64,000 nt of DNA from Martinezella multihospitum (lineage in GTDB: Bacteria > Pseudomonadota > Alphaproteobacteria > Rhizobiales > Rhizobiaceae): contig NZ_FMAG01000005.1 of the NCBI RefSeq assembly GCF_900094585.1, positions 124,001-188,000 of the forward strand, in the 5' to 3' direction. Shown in pieces: positions 8,091 to 17,101 of the stretch. Position numbers and translations under genes: made by a program. The first letter of the stretch is position 1. Each line of letters starts with the position of its first letter. The notes below the pieces were generated by a model. The model made no database searches. It was not told the DNA's origin and saw nothing but the letters and a program-made list of their open reading frames with translations.

Positions 8091-9008
8091 TCAATCCTGC
8101 CTCCCCTTGGCGGAAAGTTGCTGGCGCATGAAGCGCTCGATGAAATCGAGCAGTTTGCCGGCCGCGAAGGAGAGCTGGCGATCGGGTGCGACGCAGAGAT
8201 CGACCGGCGTCCGTACCCCCATGCCGCCCGCAACGGGCCGCGCGACGAGCTGCCCCGCCTCGATCTCCCTTTGAACTGTGAGTGCCGGCAGCATGGTGAT
8301 TGCCGCGCCACGCAGCACCAGTTCCTTCTGCATTTCCAGCGAGCCAGTCTCAAAGACTGGATCGAGCCTCAGCCCCGCACGTTCGAACAACGCGTCGAAG
8401 GCCTGCCTTGCGCCGAAGGAGCGATCGGGGACGGCGAGCGGGTGTGCAGAGATTTCCGCAAGCGTGATCTCGCTGGCGGCAGCAAGCGGATGAGAGGCGG
8501 CGGCGATGACATCATAGATCAGCTCGGAACGCAGGCGTACCTTTGTGCCGGAAAGCGGCGGGGCAAACAGCGTTACCGCAATATCGGCCTCGGCATTGTT
8601 GACGGCTTCGATGGCGCCGCGGGCGCTGGTGATGGTCACGTCGAACCGCAGGCGCGGATAGCGCAGGCTAAACTCGGCAAGCGCCGGCGCGAGGATATTG
8701 GCGACCGACGCGCCGTTGGCATAGATGCTGACGGTCCCGCGCTGCAGGCCCTTCAGGTCTTCGATCAGCTGGTGAACGTGGTCGAGCTCGCGCAGCGTCC
8801 GGCCGGCGCGTTCCGCCAGCAATTCGCCGGCAGCCGTCAATTTGATGCCGCGGGCACTGCGTTCGACCAGCTGCGTGCCGAAGTGATATTCGAGGTTCTC
8901 GATCTGCCGGCTGATCGCCGTCGGCGCCACGTTGAGGTTTTCGGCCGCTTGCCGCATCGAATTGGTGCGGACTAACTCGTCGAAATAGATCAGCGCGCGA
9001 ATCTGCAT
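8091..9008 (-). CDS. LysR family transcriptional regulator
   Basis: Protein of 305 residues starting at MQIRALIYF, with the N-terminal helix-turn-helix (MRQAAENLNVAPTAISRQIE) and a periplasmic-binding-fold effector domain after about residue 90. I chose the ATG at 9008, which has GGAG 11 bases upstream and leaves 17 bases to the preceding gene; a longer frame to 9059 would overlap that gene's end. It sits between the P1 peptidase gene and the binding-protein gene on the same strand, so it likely regulates the transport and hydrolysis genes. Confidence 0.92.
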   Translation of the reverse strand: MQIRALIYFDELVRTNSMRQAAENLNVAPTAISRQIENLEYHFGTQLVERSARGIKLTAAGELLAERAGRTLRELDHVHQLIEDLKGLQRGTVSIYANGASVANILAPALAEFSLRYPRLRFDVTITSARGAIEAVNNAEADIAVTLFAPPLSGTKVRLRSELIYDVIAAASHPLAAASEITLAEISAHPLAVPDRSFGARQAFDALFERAGLRLDPVFETGSLEMQKELVLRGAAITMLPALTVQREIEAGQLVARPVAGGMGVRTPVDLCVAPDRQLSFAAGKLLDFIERFMRQQLSAKGRQD

Positions 9009-9025
9009 GCGAGGGATCTCCGGCT

Positions 9026-10024
9026 TCAAGCGGCGGGCTTGGCGAAGCGATCCCGCCACGCCGCTTGTCCACCTTCGACCGGCAGTGCCGTTGCCTCGTA
9101 GACGCCGCGGGCGATGGCACGCGCCATGACGATGGTGGCTAGATGGCAGAGCTCCATGAAACCAGGCATGTCGTCCCGGGCGTGCTTGCCGGTAGACGCC
9201 GCAAACACGGTATCGCCATCGAGCGGCAGGTGTGTCGGCAAAAGCGCCCGGGCAAAACCGTCATGGGTGCAGATGGAGAGGCGGTGCGCCTCCGCCTTGG
9301 TCAGCTGAGCATCGGTGACGACGGCGCCGATGGTCGTGGCGGTGATGTTGGTGCCCTTCAGTCGCAGGCGGGAATCGATCGCCTCAGGCATGCCGAGGCC
9401 ACCGAATTCGCTGTTCTCCTCGAAGGGCGCCGCCCAGAAATGCGGACCGTCGCCGATGGTGGCGGAACCGAGCGCATTGACGGCGACGATGGCGGCGATC
9501 CTGTATCCCCTACTGCTGACGGCGCTCGCCGAGCCGAGGCCGCCCTTGACTGTTGCCGTCGTGGCGCCGGTGCCGGCGCCGATGCTTCCAAGCGCAAACG
9601 GTCCTTTATTGGCGGCCTTGAAGGCAGCATATCCCATATCGCGATAGGGGGAGTGCAATCCCCAATCCTTGTTGCCGCCGTTGATGAGATCGAACAGGAT
9701 CGCCTGCGGCACGATCGGCACCAGCGCGCTGCCGACCTGAAGGCCGCGTCCGATCTCCCGCAAGCCTGCCTGCACCCCTCCTGCCGCATCGAGGCCGAAG
9801 GCCGAACCGCCGGAAAGAACGAGAGCATCCACCGTACCAACAGTCATCGCCGGGTCCAATAGCGCCGTATCCCGCCCGCTTGGCGCGCCGCCGAGAACAG
9901 CGCAGGAGGCGATAGCCGGCTCATCGAAGATGATGGCAGTGACGCCGGAACCGAGTGCAAGATCGGTAGAGTGACCGACGGCGACGCCTTCGACGTCGGT
10001 CAGGAGATTGAGGAGATCAGCCAA
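9026..10024 (-). CDS. P1 family peptidase (DmpA/S58-like N-terminal nucleophile hydrolase)
   Basis: Protein of 332 residues with the family start LTDVEGVAVGHSTD and the conserved glycine-rich segment VLSGGSAFGLDAAGGV. The self-processing site is expected at the TTIGAVVTDAQLTKAEA segment (about residue 230), where a Thr rather than the Ser of DmpA would be the N-terminal nucleophile. Relatives are aminopeptidases acting on D- or beta-amino-acid peptides. The start is TTG, with AAGGA about 8 bases upstream. It is the first gene of the block, 17 bases before lysR, supporting a pathway that cleaves small unusual peptides. Confidence 0.88.
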   Translation of the reverse strand: MADLLNLLTDVEGVAVGHSTDLALGSGVTAIIFDEPAIASCAVLGGAPSGRDTALLDPAMTVGTVDALVLSGGSAFGLDAAGGVQAGLREIGRGLQVGSALVPIVPQAILFDLINGGNKDWGLHSPYRDMGYAAFKAANKGPFALGSIGAGTGATTATVKGGLGSASAVSSRGYRIAAIVAVNALGSATIGDGPHFWAAPFEENSEFGGLGMPEAIDSRLRLKGTNITATTIGAVVTDAQLTKAEAHRLSICTHDGFARALLPTHLPLDGDTVFAASTGKHARDDMPGFMELCHLATIVMARAIARGVYEATALPVEGGQAAWRDRFAKPAA

Positions 10025-10125
10025 TGAAAAATCCTTCGCCGTTTACAACGCGAGGTCGTCATGGCGATAGGACCGTAAAGAGGGGGAAAAGACAAGATAG
10101 GTGGTTGAGGTCTTTGGGGCCGGCG

Positions 10126-10279
10126 CTCGTGGTTCGAGGCTTCGGCCTTCAGCCTGCGCGCCTCACCATGAGGGCGGAGAGAGTGCGGCGAATCGACGAA
10201 ATGTCGACTGGCGGGCTTAGCGCGAAAGACTAGCCCTCATGGTGAGGAGGCCCGAAGGGCCGTCTCGAACCACGAGGGC
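10126..10279. repeat. Pair of inverted rhizobial intergenic repeats
   Basis: Copy one (10126-10175) starts CTCGTGGTTCGAGGC and ends CTCACCATGAGGGC. Copy two (10234-10279) is its inverse, starting CCCTCATGGTGAGGAGG and ending TCTCGAACCACGAGGGC. Together they could fold into one long hairpin. A third copy lies at 29476-29520. The rest of the 295-base gap between the P1 peptidase and the small gene at 10320 shows no credible gene. Confidence 0.8.
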
Positions 10280-10319
10280 GGGTGATTTTGTAATGCGAAA
10301 ATAGAGGTGATCCGACCCA

Positions 10320-10514
10320 TCAAACATGGATCGGTTTTGCCTGTTGGCGGGAGAGAAGGTCGCGTATTGCCAGCTTCACTTCGTCCGCATTTCTGAAATG
10401 CTGCTCGTCTAGATCATGGACATGATATTTTACAGCGATGAACTTGAGCCGATCCTGGTCAGGAACGACGATACCGACGGGAACGCCGGCGTATTCGATG
10501 ACTTGCTTCTTCAT
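10320..10514 (-). CDS. Small conserved-looking protein of unknown function
   Basis: Protein of 64 residues beginning MKKQVIEYAGVPVGIVVPDQ, with strands followed by a charged helix (NADEVKLAIRDLLSRQ). The ATG at 10514 has AGGGAG 8 bases upstream, which favours it over an upstream in-frame codon at 10550. There is no signal peptide or membrane segment. Family not recognised. It is isolated between two repeat-rich or AT-rich intergenic regions. Confidence 0.6.
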   Translation of the reverse strand: MKKQVIEYAGVPVGIVVPDQDRLKFIAVKYHVHDLDEQHFRNADEVKLAIRDLLSRQQAKPIHV

Positions 10515-11025
10515 AAATAGACTCCCTCTGCGCACGCACGGCGCAGACATGGCGAATTGACTGTTTGATTCCGGTAGGGAGGACGAACGTCACATTCGAC
10601 AGCACGGGCGGGAGAGCGCGCCCGAACGGTCATTGCCAAGCACGGACCGCCCAAGGATCGAAGCGATGACTTTTCTATTCAGCATGTCACTTCCTCAATT
10701 GGCGTTGTACTTGCTAGGGGCCCCAGTAGCGGAGCACCGTGATTGGTGCACTATTATCCACTACATTAGTAGATAATAGCAATTGCATCCTCAGAAACAT
10801 ATTCCGAAAGATGTCAAAATGTCGACGATCGGGAAAATAAAATTTCCAGCCTGGCGGATTGCGGGGAAGGTTGTCTTAAAACCTTCGTATTGCTACCCGT
10901 GTCGGTGTGGCTCGCCGATCACCGAGTGACAGATAGGAACTGGCGCGAGATTCGACAATGCCCCGGCAGCGTTAAAATTCGTGCGCCGCTAAAACACCTC
11001 AATGGTTAACGGCGTGACGAGAACG
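10515..11025. other. 511-base intergenic region with a small dyad and a possible 31-codon ORF
   Basis: No gene of normal size. On the minus strand an ATG at 10685 behind GAGGAAGTGAC opens a 31-codon frame ending at 10590 (MLNRKVIASILGRS then a basic tail); coding status is doubtful. CTATTATC (10751-10758) and GATAATAG (10772-10779) form an 8-bp perfect inverted repeat in an AT-rich patch, which looks like an operator or promoter region. The segment from 10800 to 11025 shows nothing I can name. Confidence 0.4.
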
Positions 11026-13953
11026 TCAAAATCCATCCTCAAGCACCCTTTCCAGGGCCTTCACGAAGAAATCGGCGCTCTCGGCTGCGAGGCATAGTGG
11101 CGGCTTGATCTTCAACACATTCAAGTGATCGCCGGTCGGCTGCATGATGACCCCGAGATCGAGCAGATGCTCGCAGATTGCAGCCGTTTCTTCGGTCGCC
11201 GGCGTCAGGCTTTCGCGGTCGCGCACGAATTCCACGCCGAGATAAAGCCCCGTGCCATGCACGGCACCGATCAGCGGGAAGCGATCCATGAGAGCAATCA
11301 GCCCAGCCTTCAGCCGGTCGCCGACGACGCGGGCATTTTCCTGCAGATTCTCGTCCTTGAGAATGTCGAGAACGGTGAGGCCGACGACGCAGCTGACCGG
11401 GCTGCCGCCGGCCGACGAGAAGAAATAACCTTCCTTTTCCAGCGATTCGGCGATCTCGCGGCGGGTGATGACGGCGCCAAGCGGATGACCGTTGCCCATG
11501 CCCTTGGCGATGGTGATGATATCGGGCACGACGCCCTGGGTTTCAAAGCCCCAGAAATGCTCACCGAGCCGGCCGTAGCCGACCTGCACTTCGTCGGCGA
11601 TGCAAAGGCCGCCGCGCTGGCGCACCGCATCATAGACGCCGGCGAGATAGCCATGCGGCAGCGCGATGCCGCCGGCATTGCCATAGACCGGTTCGGCGAT
11701 GAAGCCGGCAAGGCCATTACCCTTTTCGTCGATCGCCTGCAACTTCGCCATGACGTCGTTGAGATAGTCGATCGCGGAATCCGGGCCGCGAAACGGCCCG
11801 CGATAGGTGTTCGGCGAGAGGACGGGATGCACCCAATCCGGCCTCGTCGTCAGCGCCTGCGGATTGTCGGCGATCGAGGTGGAGACCGCGTCGCTCGCAA
11901 CCGTCCAGCCATGATAGGCCTCCAGCAGGCAGAGCATGTTCCTCTTGGTCGTGTGCGCCCAGGCAAGGCGGATCGCCAGATCATTGGCTTCCGAACCGCT
12001 ATTGACGAGGAAGACGCTGTCGAGACCTTCCGGCGCCAGCGTTGCCAGCCGCTCGGAGAATTCGGCAACGGCTGCATAATGGAAGCGGGAGTTGGTATTG
12101 AGGCGAGACCATTGCTGGGCGACCGCTGCCGTCAGGCGCGGATGGGCGTGGCCGAGGGTCGTGACGTTGTTGACCATATCGAGGTAGCAGCGCCCCTGCA
12201 TGTCGAACAGGAATTCGCGCCAGCCGCGCTCGATCTGCGGCGGGAACTCGTAATAGTGCTTCTGCGGCTTGGCGAAGCGGGCATTGCGCAGAGAAAGCAG
12301 CGCGGAGGCGTCCGGCCGCGGCGCCTCGCAGGCCGGATTGAGGAGAGCGGCGGGCGAGGGGGAGACGGCCGACCATCCCTCCGCCTGATCCGCCGTCGCA
12401 AAAAGCGGCGGCACGAGGCCGGGCACGCGGCAAAGCTGGATGCGCAATCCTCCGATCGCCGAACCCTCGCTGCCGATCGTCCCCATTGTTGCGCCTTGCT
12501 CGATGGCCGCTCCGTCCTCGAGAGCACTCTCGATACCGTCGAGATGCAGGCTGATTTCTTCACCGACCAGCACGAAATGCTGGCCCTGCCGTTGCAGCAG
12601 GCCAGAAAAAGGCGCGGCGACAGTGGCGCCCGCCGGCAGGCAGATATCGCAATGCAGGGCGAAATTCTGCGGCGGCGCCATATTGAGCGGGGCGGCGAGA
12701 GACAGGCGGAATTCGCCGTAGCGGGTCGCCGCAGCTCCGGAGGCGATTGCCGTCTGGGCAAGCAGCCGCCAGTCCATATCCGGCTTCTGCCAGTTGCCGT
12801 CCATGAAGTCAGGCCCGGTGACGGAAAGATCGATGGCGGCAATCTGCGAGGGGTCTATGTCGGGCAGCAACGGCGACCAGCCGTCGGTCACCACTGGCGC
12901 GACATCGAAACCGATCGCTTTGAGGATCGCTGCTTCCATGACGTCCGGCTGCGCCTCGGTTGCAACATTGAAGATTTCGCGTTCGAAATCGAGATTGCCG
13001 CGCACATAGTCGTTGTCGGGGTCGATGGCGAGCTGCTGCTCGGTGCTGGCGGTGAGGATGACGGCCCGCGCGACGATCAGCGGCCACAGGGCCTTGGCTT
13101 CGACTTCCTCCAGAGGATAGATCGCATGATAGGCCTTGATCGCCGGAAGAATATGGAAGGGGTTGCCGCCCGCGTGATGTAGCAGCGATGCACAGGTGAC
13201 GGCGAGATCGCCCACCAGCCAGCCCTGGATGATATCGCCGAAGTCGATGACGCCATCGGGCACGAGCTGTCCATGCGCATCGGGATGGCTGACGACATTG
13301 TCGTCGGTGACATCGTGATGCACCGGTTGAACGCGCAATTGGCTGGCAAGCGGCTGGATGCGCTTGACGGCGGCGACCATCGCCTTGGCGATTCGGTCGC
13401 GCGCCTCGTGATCGGTTATGGCCGACAGCAGCTGCACGGCGACCGGTCCTGCCCGTCGCAGGTCCCATTGCAGGCTGCGGTGCAGGCCGGGATGATCGAA
13501 ATCGGCAAGGTCGCGCGCCAGCCGCGCCGAAAGCGCGCCGAGCCCGGCCACCGAAGCCGGCGGCAGGTAGTTGCGCCGCGTCAGCGTCTGGCCGGGGAGA
13601 AAACGGAGCAGCCGGATGAGGTAATCCTGCTCGCGAAGGGTAATGGCGAGGATATCGCGGCCATTCAGTGAGGGTATGACCTCGGGCACGCGCGGCGCAT
13701 CCGGCTTGGCATGCAGATAGCGGATGGCGGCGTTCTGTGCTTCCAGCTCGACCAGCTCGTATTCGGTCCGGCAGATCTTCAGCACATAGGCATTGTCGCC
13801 GGCATCGATGCGATAGTTGCGGTCCTGCTGGCTGCCGAGCTCGGTCAGCGTCCCGCTCAGACCGTAATGCATCTGCAGGATCTCGGCAGCCTCCTCCGGT
13901 GTCACGTCCGGTCTCGGCAGTTGCATACGGTTCACGAGCGTGGCGTCGGCCAT
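11026..13953 (-). CDS. Three-domain fusion: APH-type kinase, M23-like domain, class III aminotransferase-fold PLP enzyme
   Basis: Protein of 975 residues. About 20-340 is an aminoglycoside/choline-kinase fold with catalytic HHDVTDDN and metal-binding DFGDI. About 400-530 is a beta-rich segment with ATVAAPFSGLLQR and EQGATMGTIG, like lysostaphin/M23 or biotinyl-type folds. About 560-975 is a class III aminotransferase fold with IADEVQVGYGR and the PLP lysine in TIAKGMGNGHPLG. Kinase plus PLP enzyme recalls hydroxylysine kinase with 5-phosphohydroxylysine phospho-lyase, and ethanolamine-phosphate phospho-lyase, so the fusion may phosphorylate an amino alcohol and then eliminate phosphate. Substrate is unknown. 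The ATG at 13953 is preferred because CCGGGGGA precedes it; a GTG at 13986 lacks a ribosome site. Confidence 0.9.
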   Translation of the reverse strand: MADATLVNRMQLPRPDVTPEEAAEILQMHYGLSGTLTELGSQQDRNYRIDAGDNAYVLKICRTEYELVELEAQNAAIRYLHAKPDAPRVPEVIPSLNGRDILAITLREQDYLIRLLRFLPGQTLTRRNYLPPASVAGLGALSARLARDLADFDHPGLHRSLQWDLRRAGPVAVQLLSAITDHEARDRIAKAMVAAVKRIQPLASQLRVQPVHHDVTDDNVVSHPDAHGQLVPDGVIDFGDIIQGWLVGDLAVTCASLLHHAGGNPFHILPAIKAYHAIYPLEEVEAKALWPLIVARAVILTASTEQQLAIDPDNDYVRGNLDFEREIFNVATEAQPDVMEAAILKAIGFDVAPVVTDGWSPLLPDIDPSQIAAIDLSVTGPDFMDGNWQKPDMDWRLLAQTAIASGAAATRYGEFRLSLAAPLNMAPPQNFALHCDICLPAGATVAAPFSGLLQRQGQHFVLVGEEISLHLDGIESALEDGAAIEQGATMGTIGSEGSAIGGLRIQLCRVPGLVPPLFATADQAEGWSAVSPSPAALLNPACEAPRPDASALLSLRNARFAKPQKHYYEFPPQIERGWREFLFDMQGRCYLDMVNNVTTLGHAHPRLTAAVAQQWSRLNTNSRFHYAAVAEFSERLATLAPEGLDSVFLVNSGSEANDLAIRLAWAHTTKRNMLCLLEAYHGWTVASDAVSTSIADNPQALTTRPDWVHPVLSPNTYRGPFRGPDSAIDYLNDVMAKLQAIDEKGNGLAGFIAEPVYGNAGGIALPHGYLAGVYDAVRQRGGLCIADEVQVGYGRLGEHFWGFETQGVVPDIITIAKGMGNGHPLGAVITRREIAESLEKEGYFFSSAGGSPVSCVVGLTVLDILKDENLQENARVVGDRLKAGLIALMDRFPLIGAVHGTGLYLGVEFVRDRESLTPATEETAAICEHLLDLGVIMQPTGDHLNVLKIKPPLCLAAESADFFVKALERVLEDGF

Positions 13954-14087
13954 GGCATCCCCCGGATGGTTCATTCGCATCGACACTAAACCATTCCATC
14001 CTAAAGAAAATTACCCAAAACAGATAGGGTAGTCGAGCGGCGAGGAGGAAGATAGGCCGCAGAATGCAGCCGGCTAGGCATAGCAGC

Positions 14088-14639
14088 CTATTCGACCTCG
14101 ATGGAATAGCTGCAACCGGCAAGCGTCTTGCCCGGATGAGTATCGACAGTGGAGACGTTGAGCGAGATGCGTGTTTCCAGCACGGTGTCCGAATTTTCCT
14201 GCTGGTCCTTGCGCGACAGGATGACCTTCTCGCCGAGAAACTTGTTCGGTTGGTCGACCGACGCTGTCACGCCAAGCTGTTTGGCGAGTGGATGCGGATC
14301 TGCCTCGTCGAGCACGGCAAGCGGTCCGGTGGAGGCGAAGACGATCCTGTTCGTCTGCCGCCCGAAAACGGTCATGGGTATCGAAAGCTGGAATTCGCGC
14401 AGCAACGGATTGTCCGATGGCAGCTCGGCAATGCCGAATAGTTTCATGGCTGTGGCGCGTTCCGGCCCGGTCAGCCATAGGGCGAAATTGTTGTAACTCG
14501 GCACGTCATAGGTCGCGCATTCGATCAGCTTGGCGAGATCGATCTTGGACGGATCCTGTTCCGACGTTTCGGCATGGGATGCCGGCGCAGATAGCAGGAG
14601 CGCCGCCAGCAGCAGCGCACCATTGCGGTAGAATGACAT
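14088..14639 (-). CDS. Periplasmic protein of unknown function
   Basis: Protein of 183 residues with a clear signal peptide (GALLLAALLLSAPASHA, cleavage after about residue 23). The mature part is soluble, with two cysteines (ECATYD and AGCSYS) that could form a disulfide. The ATG has an excellent ribosome site (GAGGAGAGGAC). I recognise no domain. It stands alone between the fusion gene and purU, all on the minus strand. Confidence 0.78.
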   Translation of the reverse strand: MSFYRNGALLLAALLLSAPASHAETSEQDPSKIDLAKLIECATYDVPSYNNFALWLTGPERATAMKLFGIAELPSDNPLLREFQLSIPMTVFGRQTNRIVFASTGPLAVLDEADPHPLAKQLGVTASVDQPNKFLGEKVILSRKDQQENSDTVLETRISLNVSTVDTHPGKTLAGCSYSIEVE

Positions 14640-14738
14640 GTCCTCTCCTCAATCTCCGGGCGATTCGACAGTTGTAATATCAAATCGCGCTTCGAAGCGA
14701 AAAGGGAAGGAAGACGGCCGAAACCGAACCTCGGCGTC

Positions 14739-15623
14739 TCACCCCATGCGCTCGGAGGCATAGGAGCCCGGGCTTGCCGGGAAGACGATGGTGCGGTTGC
14801 CGTTGAGGAAGGTGCGGTAGTGGATATGCGCATGGATGGCGCGGGCGAGTACCTGGCTCTCGACATCACGGCCAATCGACACATAATCCTCGGCCGACTG
14901 CGCATGCGTGATGCGCGCCGTGTCCTGCTCGATGATCGGACCCTCGTCGAGATCGGCCGTCACATAATGCGCCGTCGCCCCGATCAGCTTCACCCCGCGC
15001 TCATAGGCCTGCTTGTAGGGATTGGCTCCCTTGAAGGACGGCAGGAAGGAATGGTGGATGTTGATGATCCGCCCAGACATTTTTCGGCACAGCGCATCCG
15101 ACAGAACCTGCATGTAGCGGGCCAGCACCACAAGCTCGGTGCCGGTCTGCTCGACCAGATCCAGCAGCTGGGCTTCCGCCTGCGGCTTGTTGTCCTTCGT
15201 CACCTTGATGTGGTGGAAGGGGATATCGTGATTGACCACCACTTTCTGGTAATCGAAATGGTTGGAGACGACGCCGACGATGTCGATCGGCAAAGCACCG
15301 ATCTTCCAGCGATAGAGCAGGTCGTTGAGGCAGTGGCCGAAGCGCGACACCATCAGCAACACCTTCATGCGCTTCTTCTCGTCATGGATCTCCGAAACCA
15401 TGGCGAACTTTTCCGCGATCGGCTTGAAGCCTTCGATGAGCGCTGCCTGGCCGACACCTTCCTCTGAGATGAAGGAGACGCGCATGAAGAACATGCCGGT
15501 GTCGAGGTCATCGAACTGGCTGGAATCGACGATGTTGCAGCCCTCACCGGCCAGATAGTTCGAGATCGCCGCAACAATCCCACGCGTCGATTGGCACGTC
15601 ACTGTCAATACATAGCTCGTCAT
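14739..15623 (-). CDS. purU: Formyltetrahydrofolate deformylase
   Basis: Protein of 294 residues. An N-terminal ACT domain (about 1-85, VLTVTCQSTRGIVAAIS) is followed by a formyltransferase-fold hydrolase domain with NIHHSFLPSFKGANPYKQA and GATAHYVTADLDEGPIIEQD, which carry the active-site His and Asp. It hydrolyses 10-formyl-THF to THF and formate, balancing one-carbon pools in the cytoplasm. The ATG at 15623 (MTSYVLTV) has AGAGAAGAG upstream; the in-frame codon at 15638 lacks a good site. Length and motifs match the family closely. Confidence 0.96.
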   Translation of the reverse strand: MTSYVLTVTCQSTRGIVAAISNYLAGEGCNIVDSSQFDDLDTGMFFMRVSFISEEGVGQAALIEGFKPIAEKFAMVSEIHDEKKRMKVLLMVSRFGHCLNDLLYRWKIGALPIDIVGVVSNHFDYQKVVVNHDIPFHHIKVTKDNKPQAEAQLLDLVEQTGTELVVLARYMQVLSDALCRKMSGRIINIHHSFLPSFKGANPYKQAYERGVKLIGATAHYVTADLDEGPIIEQDTARITHAQSAEDYVSIGRDVESQVLARAIHAHIHYRTFLNGNRTIVFPASPGSYASERMG

Positions 15624-15777
15624 GTCTCTTCTCTTCATATCCCGAGGATGTCCGCCTGCTTAGATGAAATCGGAGGTCTGGGAAATACCTCCCCCCAGCC
15701 ATGTTTCGACGGATATTTAGGCAGGATGGCAGGCAAAAAGCCGTTCCCGTTGCGTCTTCGAACGGCGCATCCCCGCC

Positions 15778-17013
15778 TCAGCCGCTGGTTGCCAGCGAAA
15801 GCTTTTGCGGCCGCTTTGCCAGGGCTCCCTCGTTGAATTTCAGGAATCCAACAAGAAGCCAGACGAGTCCGGCGGTCTTCATGGAGAAGATGGCCGTGGA
15901 GCCGATCATCAGATTGAGGAACAGGAAGAGGGAAAGCGCATGACCGAGGCGTCGCTGATTGACCGTTTCGCCGCCCGGATAGAGCGAGGCATAGAGCCAG
16001 AACAGGATCAGGCCGAAGATGGTGGCGCCATAGATGATGTAGACGTATCCGCTGTCGAAGAAGATGCCGACCTGATCGAGCTGCAGGCCGATGGTGCTCT
16101 GCAGGTCCATGCCGAGGAAAGCCTTTACCGTGCCATTGATGCGCCCGACGAAATTATCGCCCGTCACGGTCGGCTTGAGCGCGTGAATGACGAAACCGAC
16201 AATGATGATCCCGGGCATCGTCAGCAGATCCAGCGCCTTCGGAAGCCAGGGATAGATGAAATAGCCTGCGACGCAGATGAGGCTGAAGATCAGCATCGTG
16301 CGCGTGTCGTTCGTCAGCAGGATCAGCACGACCGTCGAGAAAAACAGCAGTCGCTCCAGCAACCCGAGACGATTGGAAAAGCTGATCAGATACAGCACCA
16401 TGACGCCGCAGAAATTGGCGAGCGAGACCTGCTCCAGGAAGATGGATGACGACCGGTGATCGATCAGGCCGAAGGAAAATCGGCCCTCGAAACCGAGTGC
16501 GCCGCGAAACAGGCCAAGATCGCTGTAGGTGGCCGGCGGCACGCCGCGCGTGTTCTGGAAATATTCGGCCGGATGAAACAGCGCGACATATTGCTTTACG
16601 GACACGATTTCCAGGACAAGCACGGCAAGCACGATGAAGCATGAAATCTTGAAGGCAAGCTTGACAGTGCGCTCGTTAGCCAGCCGCCCCATGATCGAAA
16701 AGGCGAAGATGATCATCACGTTGCGGAGATGGTCGATATAGGCCTGCTTGTTGATGGCGATGACAAAAACCGTCAGCACGATGGTCAGCAGCAGGTAAAG
16801 GAGCGGCGCTATGTCCTCTTCATATATACCTTTCGTCAGCAGGTAGGTGAAAGCGGCGACCTGCAGCAGAACTTCGGACAGCACGACGGAGCTCGGCGTC
16901 AGCGGCGTGATATTGTGATTGATGAAGGCAAGGATGCAGTTATAGCAGACCGCAAGCAGCGAAATCGTGAGAATGACGAAATTGATCGGCTGCTTTTCGC
17001 CTGAACGTTGCAT
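15778..17013 (-). CDS. Polytopic membrane protein, polysaccharide polymerase/O-antigen ligase-like
   Basis: Protein of 411 residues with about ten to eleven hydrophobic helices and a larger loop in the middle (NTRGVPPATYSDLGLFRGA region), the layout of Wzy polymerases and O-antigen ligases. A charged TNDTRTM motif follows a helix at about residue 245. Next to GH5, Wzz-like and CapD-like genes, it is most likely the polymerase of a surface polysaccharide. Primary sequence in this class is poorly conserved, so the role rests on topology and neighbours. Confidence 0.75.
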   Translation of the reverse strand: MQRSGEKQPINFVILTISLLAVCYNCILAFINHNITPLTPSSVVLSEVLLQVAAFTYLLTKGIYEEDIAPLLYLLLTIVLTVFVIAINKQAYIDHLRNVMIIFAFSIMGRLANERTVKLAFKISCFIVLAVLVLEIVSVKQYVALFHPAEYFQNTRGVPPATYSDLGLFRGALGFEGRFSFGLIDHRSSSIFLEQVSLANFCGVMVLYLISFSNRLGLLERLLFFSTVVLILLTNDTRTMLIFSLICVAGYFIYPWLPKALDLLTMPGIIIVGFVIHALKPTVTGDNFVGRINGTVKAFLGMDLQSTIGLQLDQVGIFFDSGYVYIIYGATIFGLILFWLYASLYPGGETVNQRRLGHALSLFLFLNLMIGSTAIFSMKTAGLVWLLVGFLKFNEGALAKRPQKLSLATSG

Positions 17014-17101
17014 GAGATATCCGAGGTCGTGGCGTCTTCACTGGCCGCGGCAACATATCAGCCCGATGATTCGCGACAAAGAGCCGGCTCTCCGTTACCG
17101 G

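Noticed and set aside
10024..10233. 69-codon plus-strand frame at the P1 peptidase start
   Set aside because: It runs through an intergenic palindrome and has an implausible composition.
11125..13182. 685-codon plus-strand frame opposite the kinase/PLP fusion
   Set aside because: It lies entirely antisense to a gene with catalytic motifs, and I see no ribosome site or recognisable fold.
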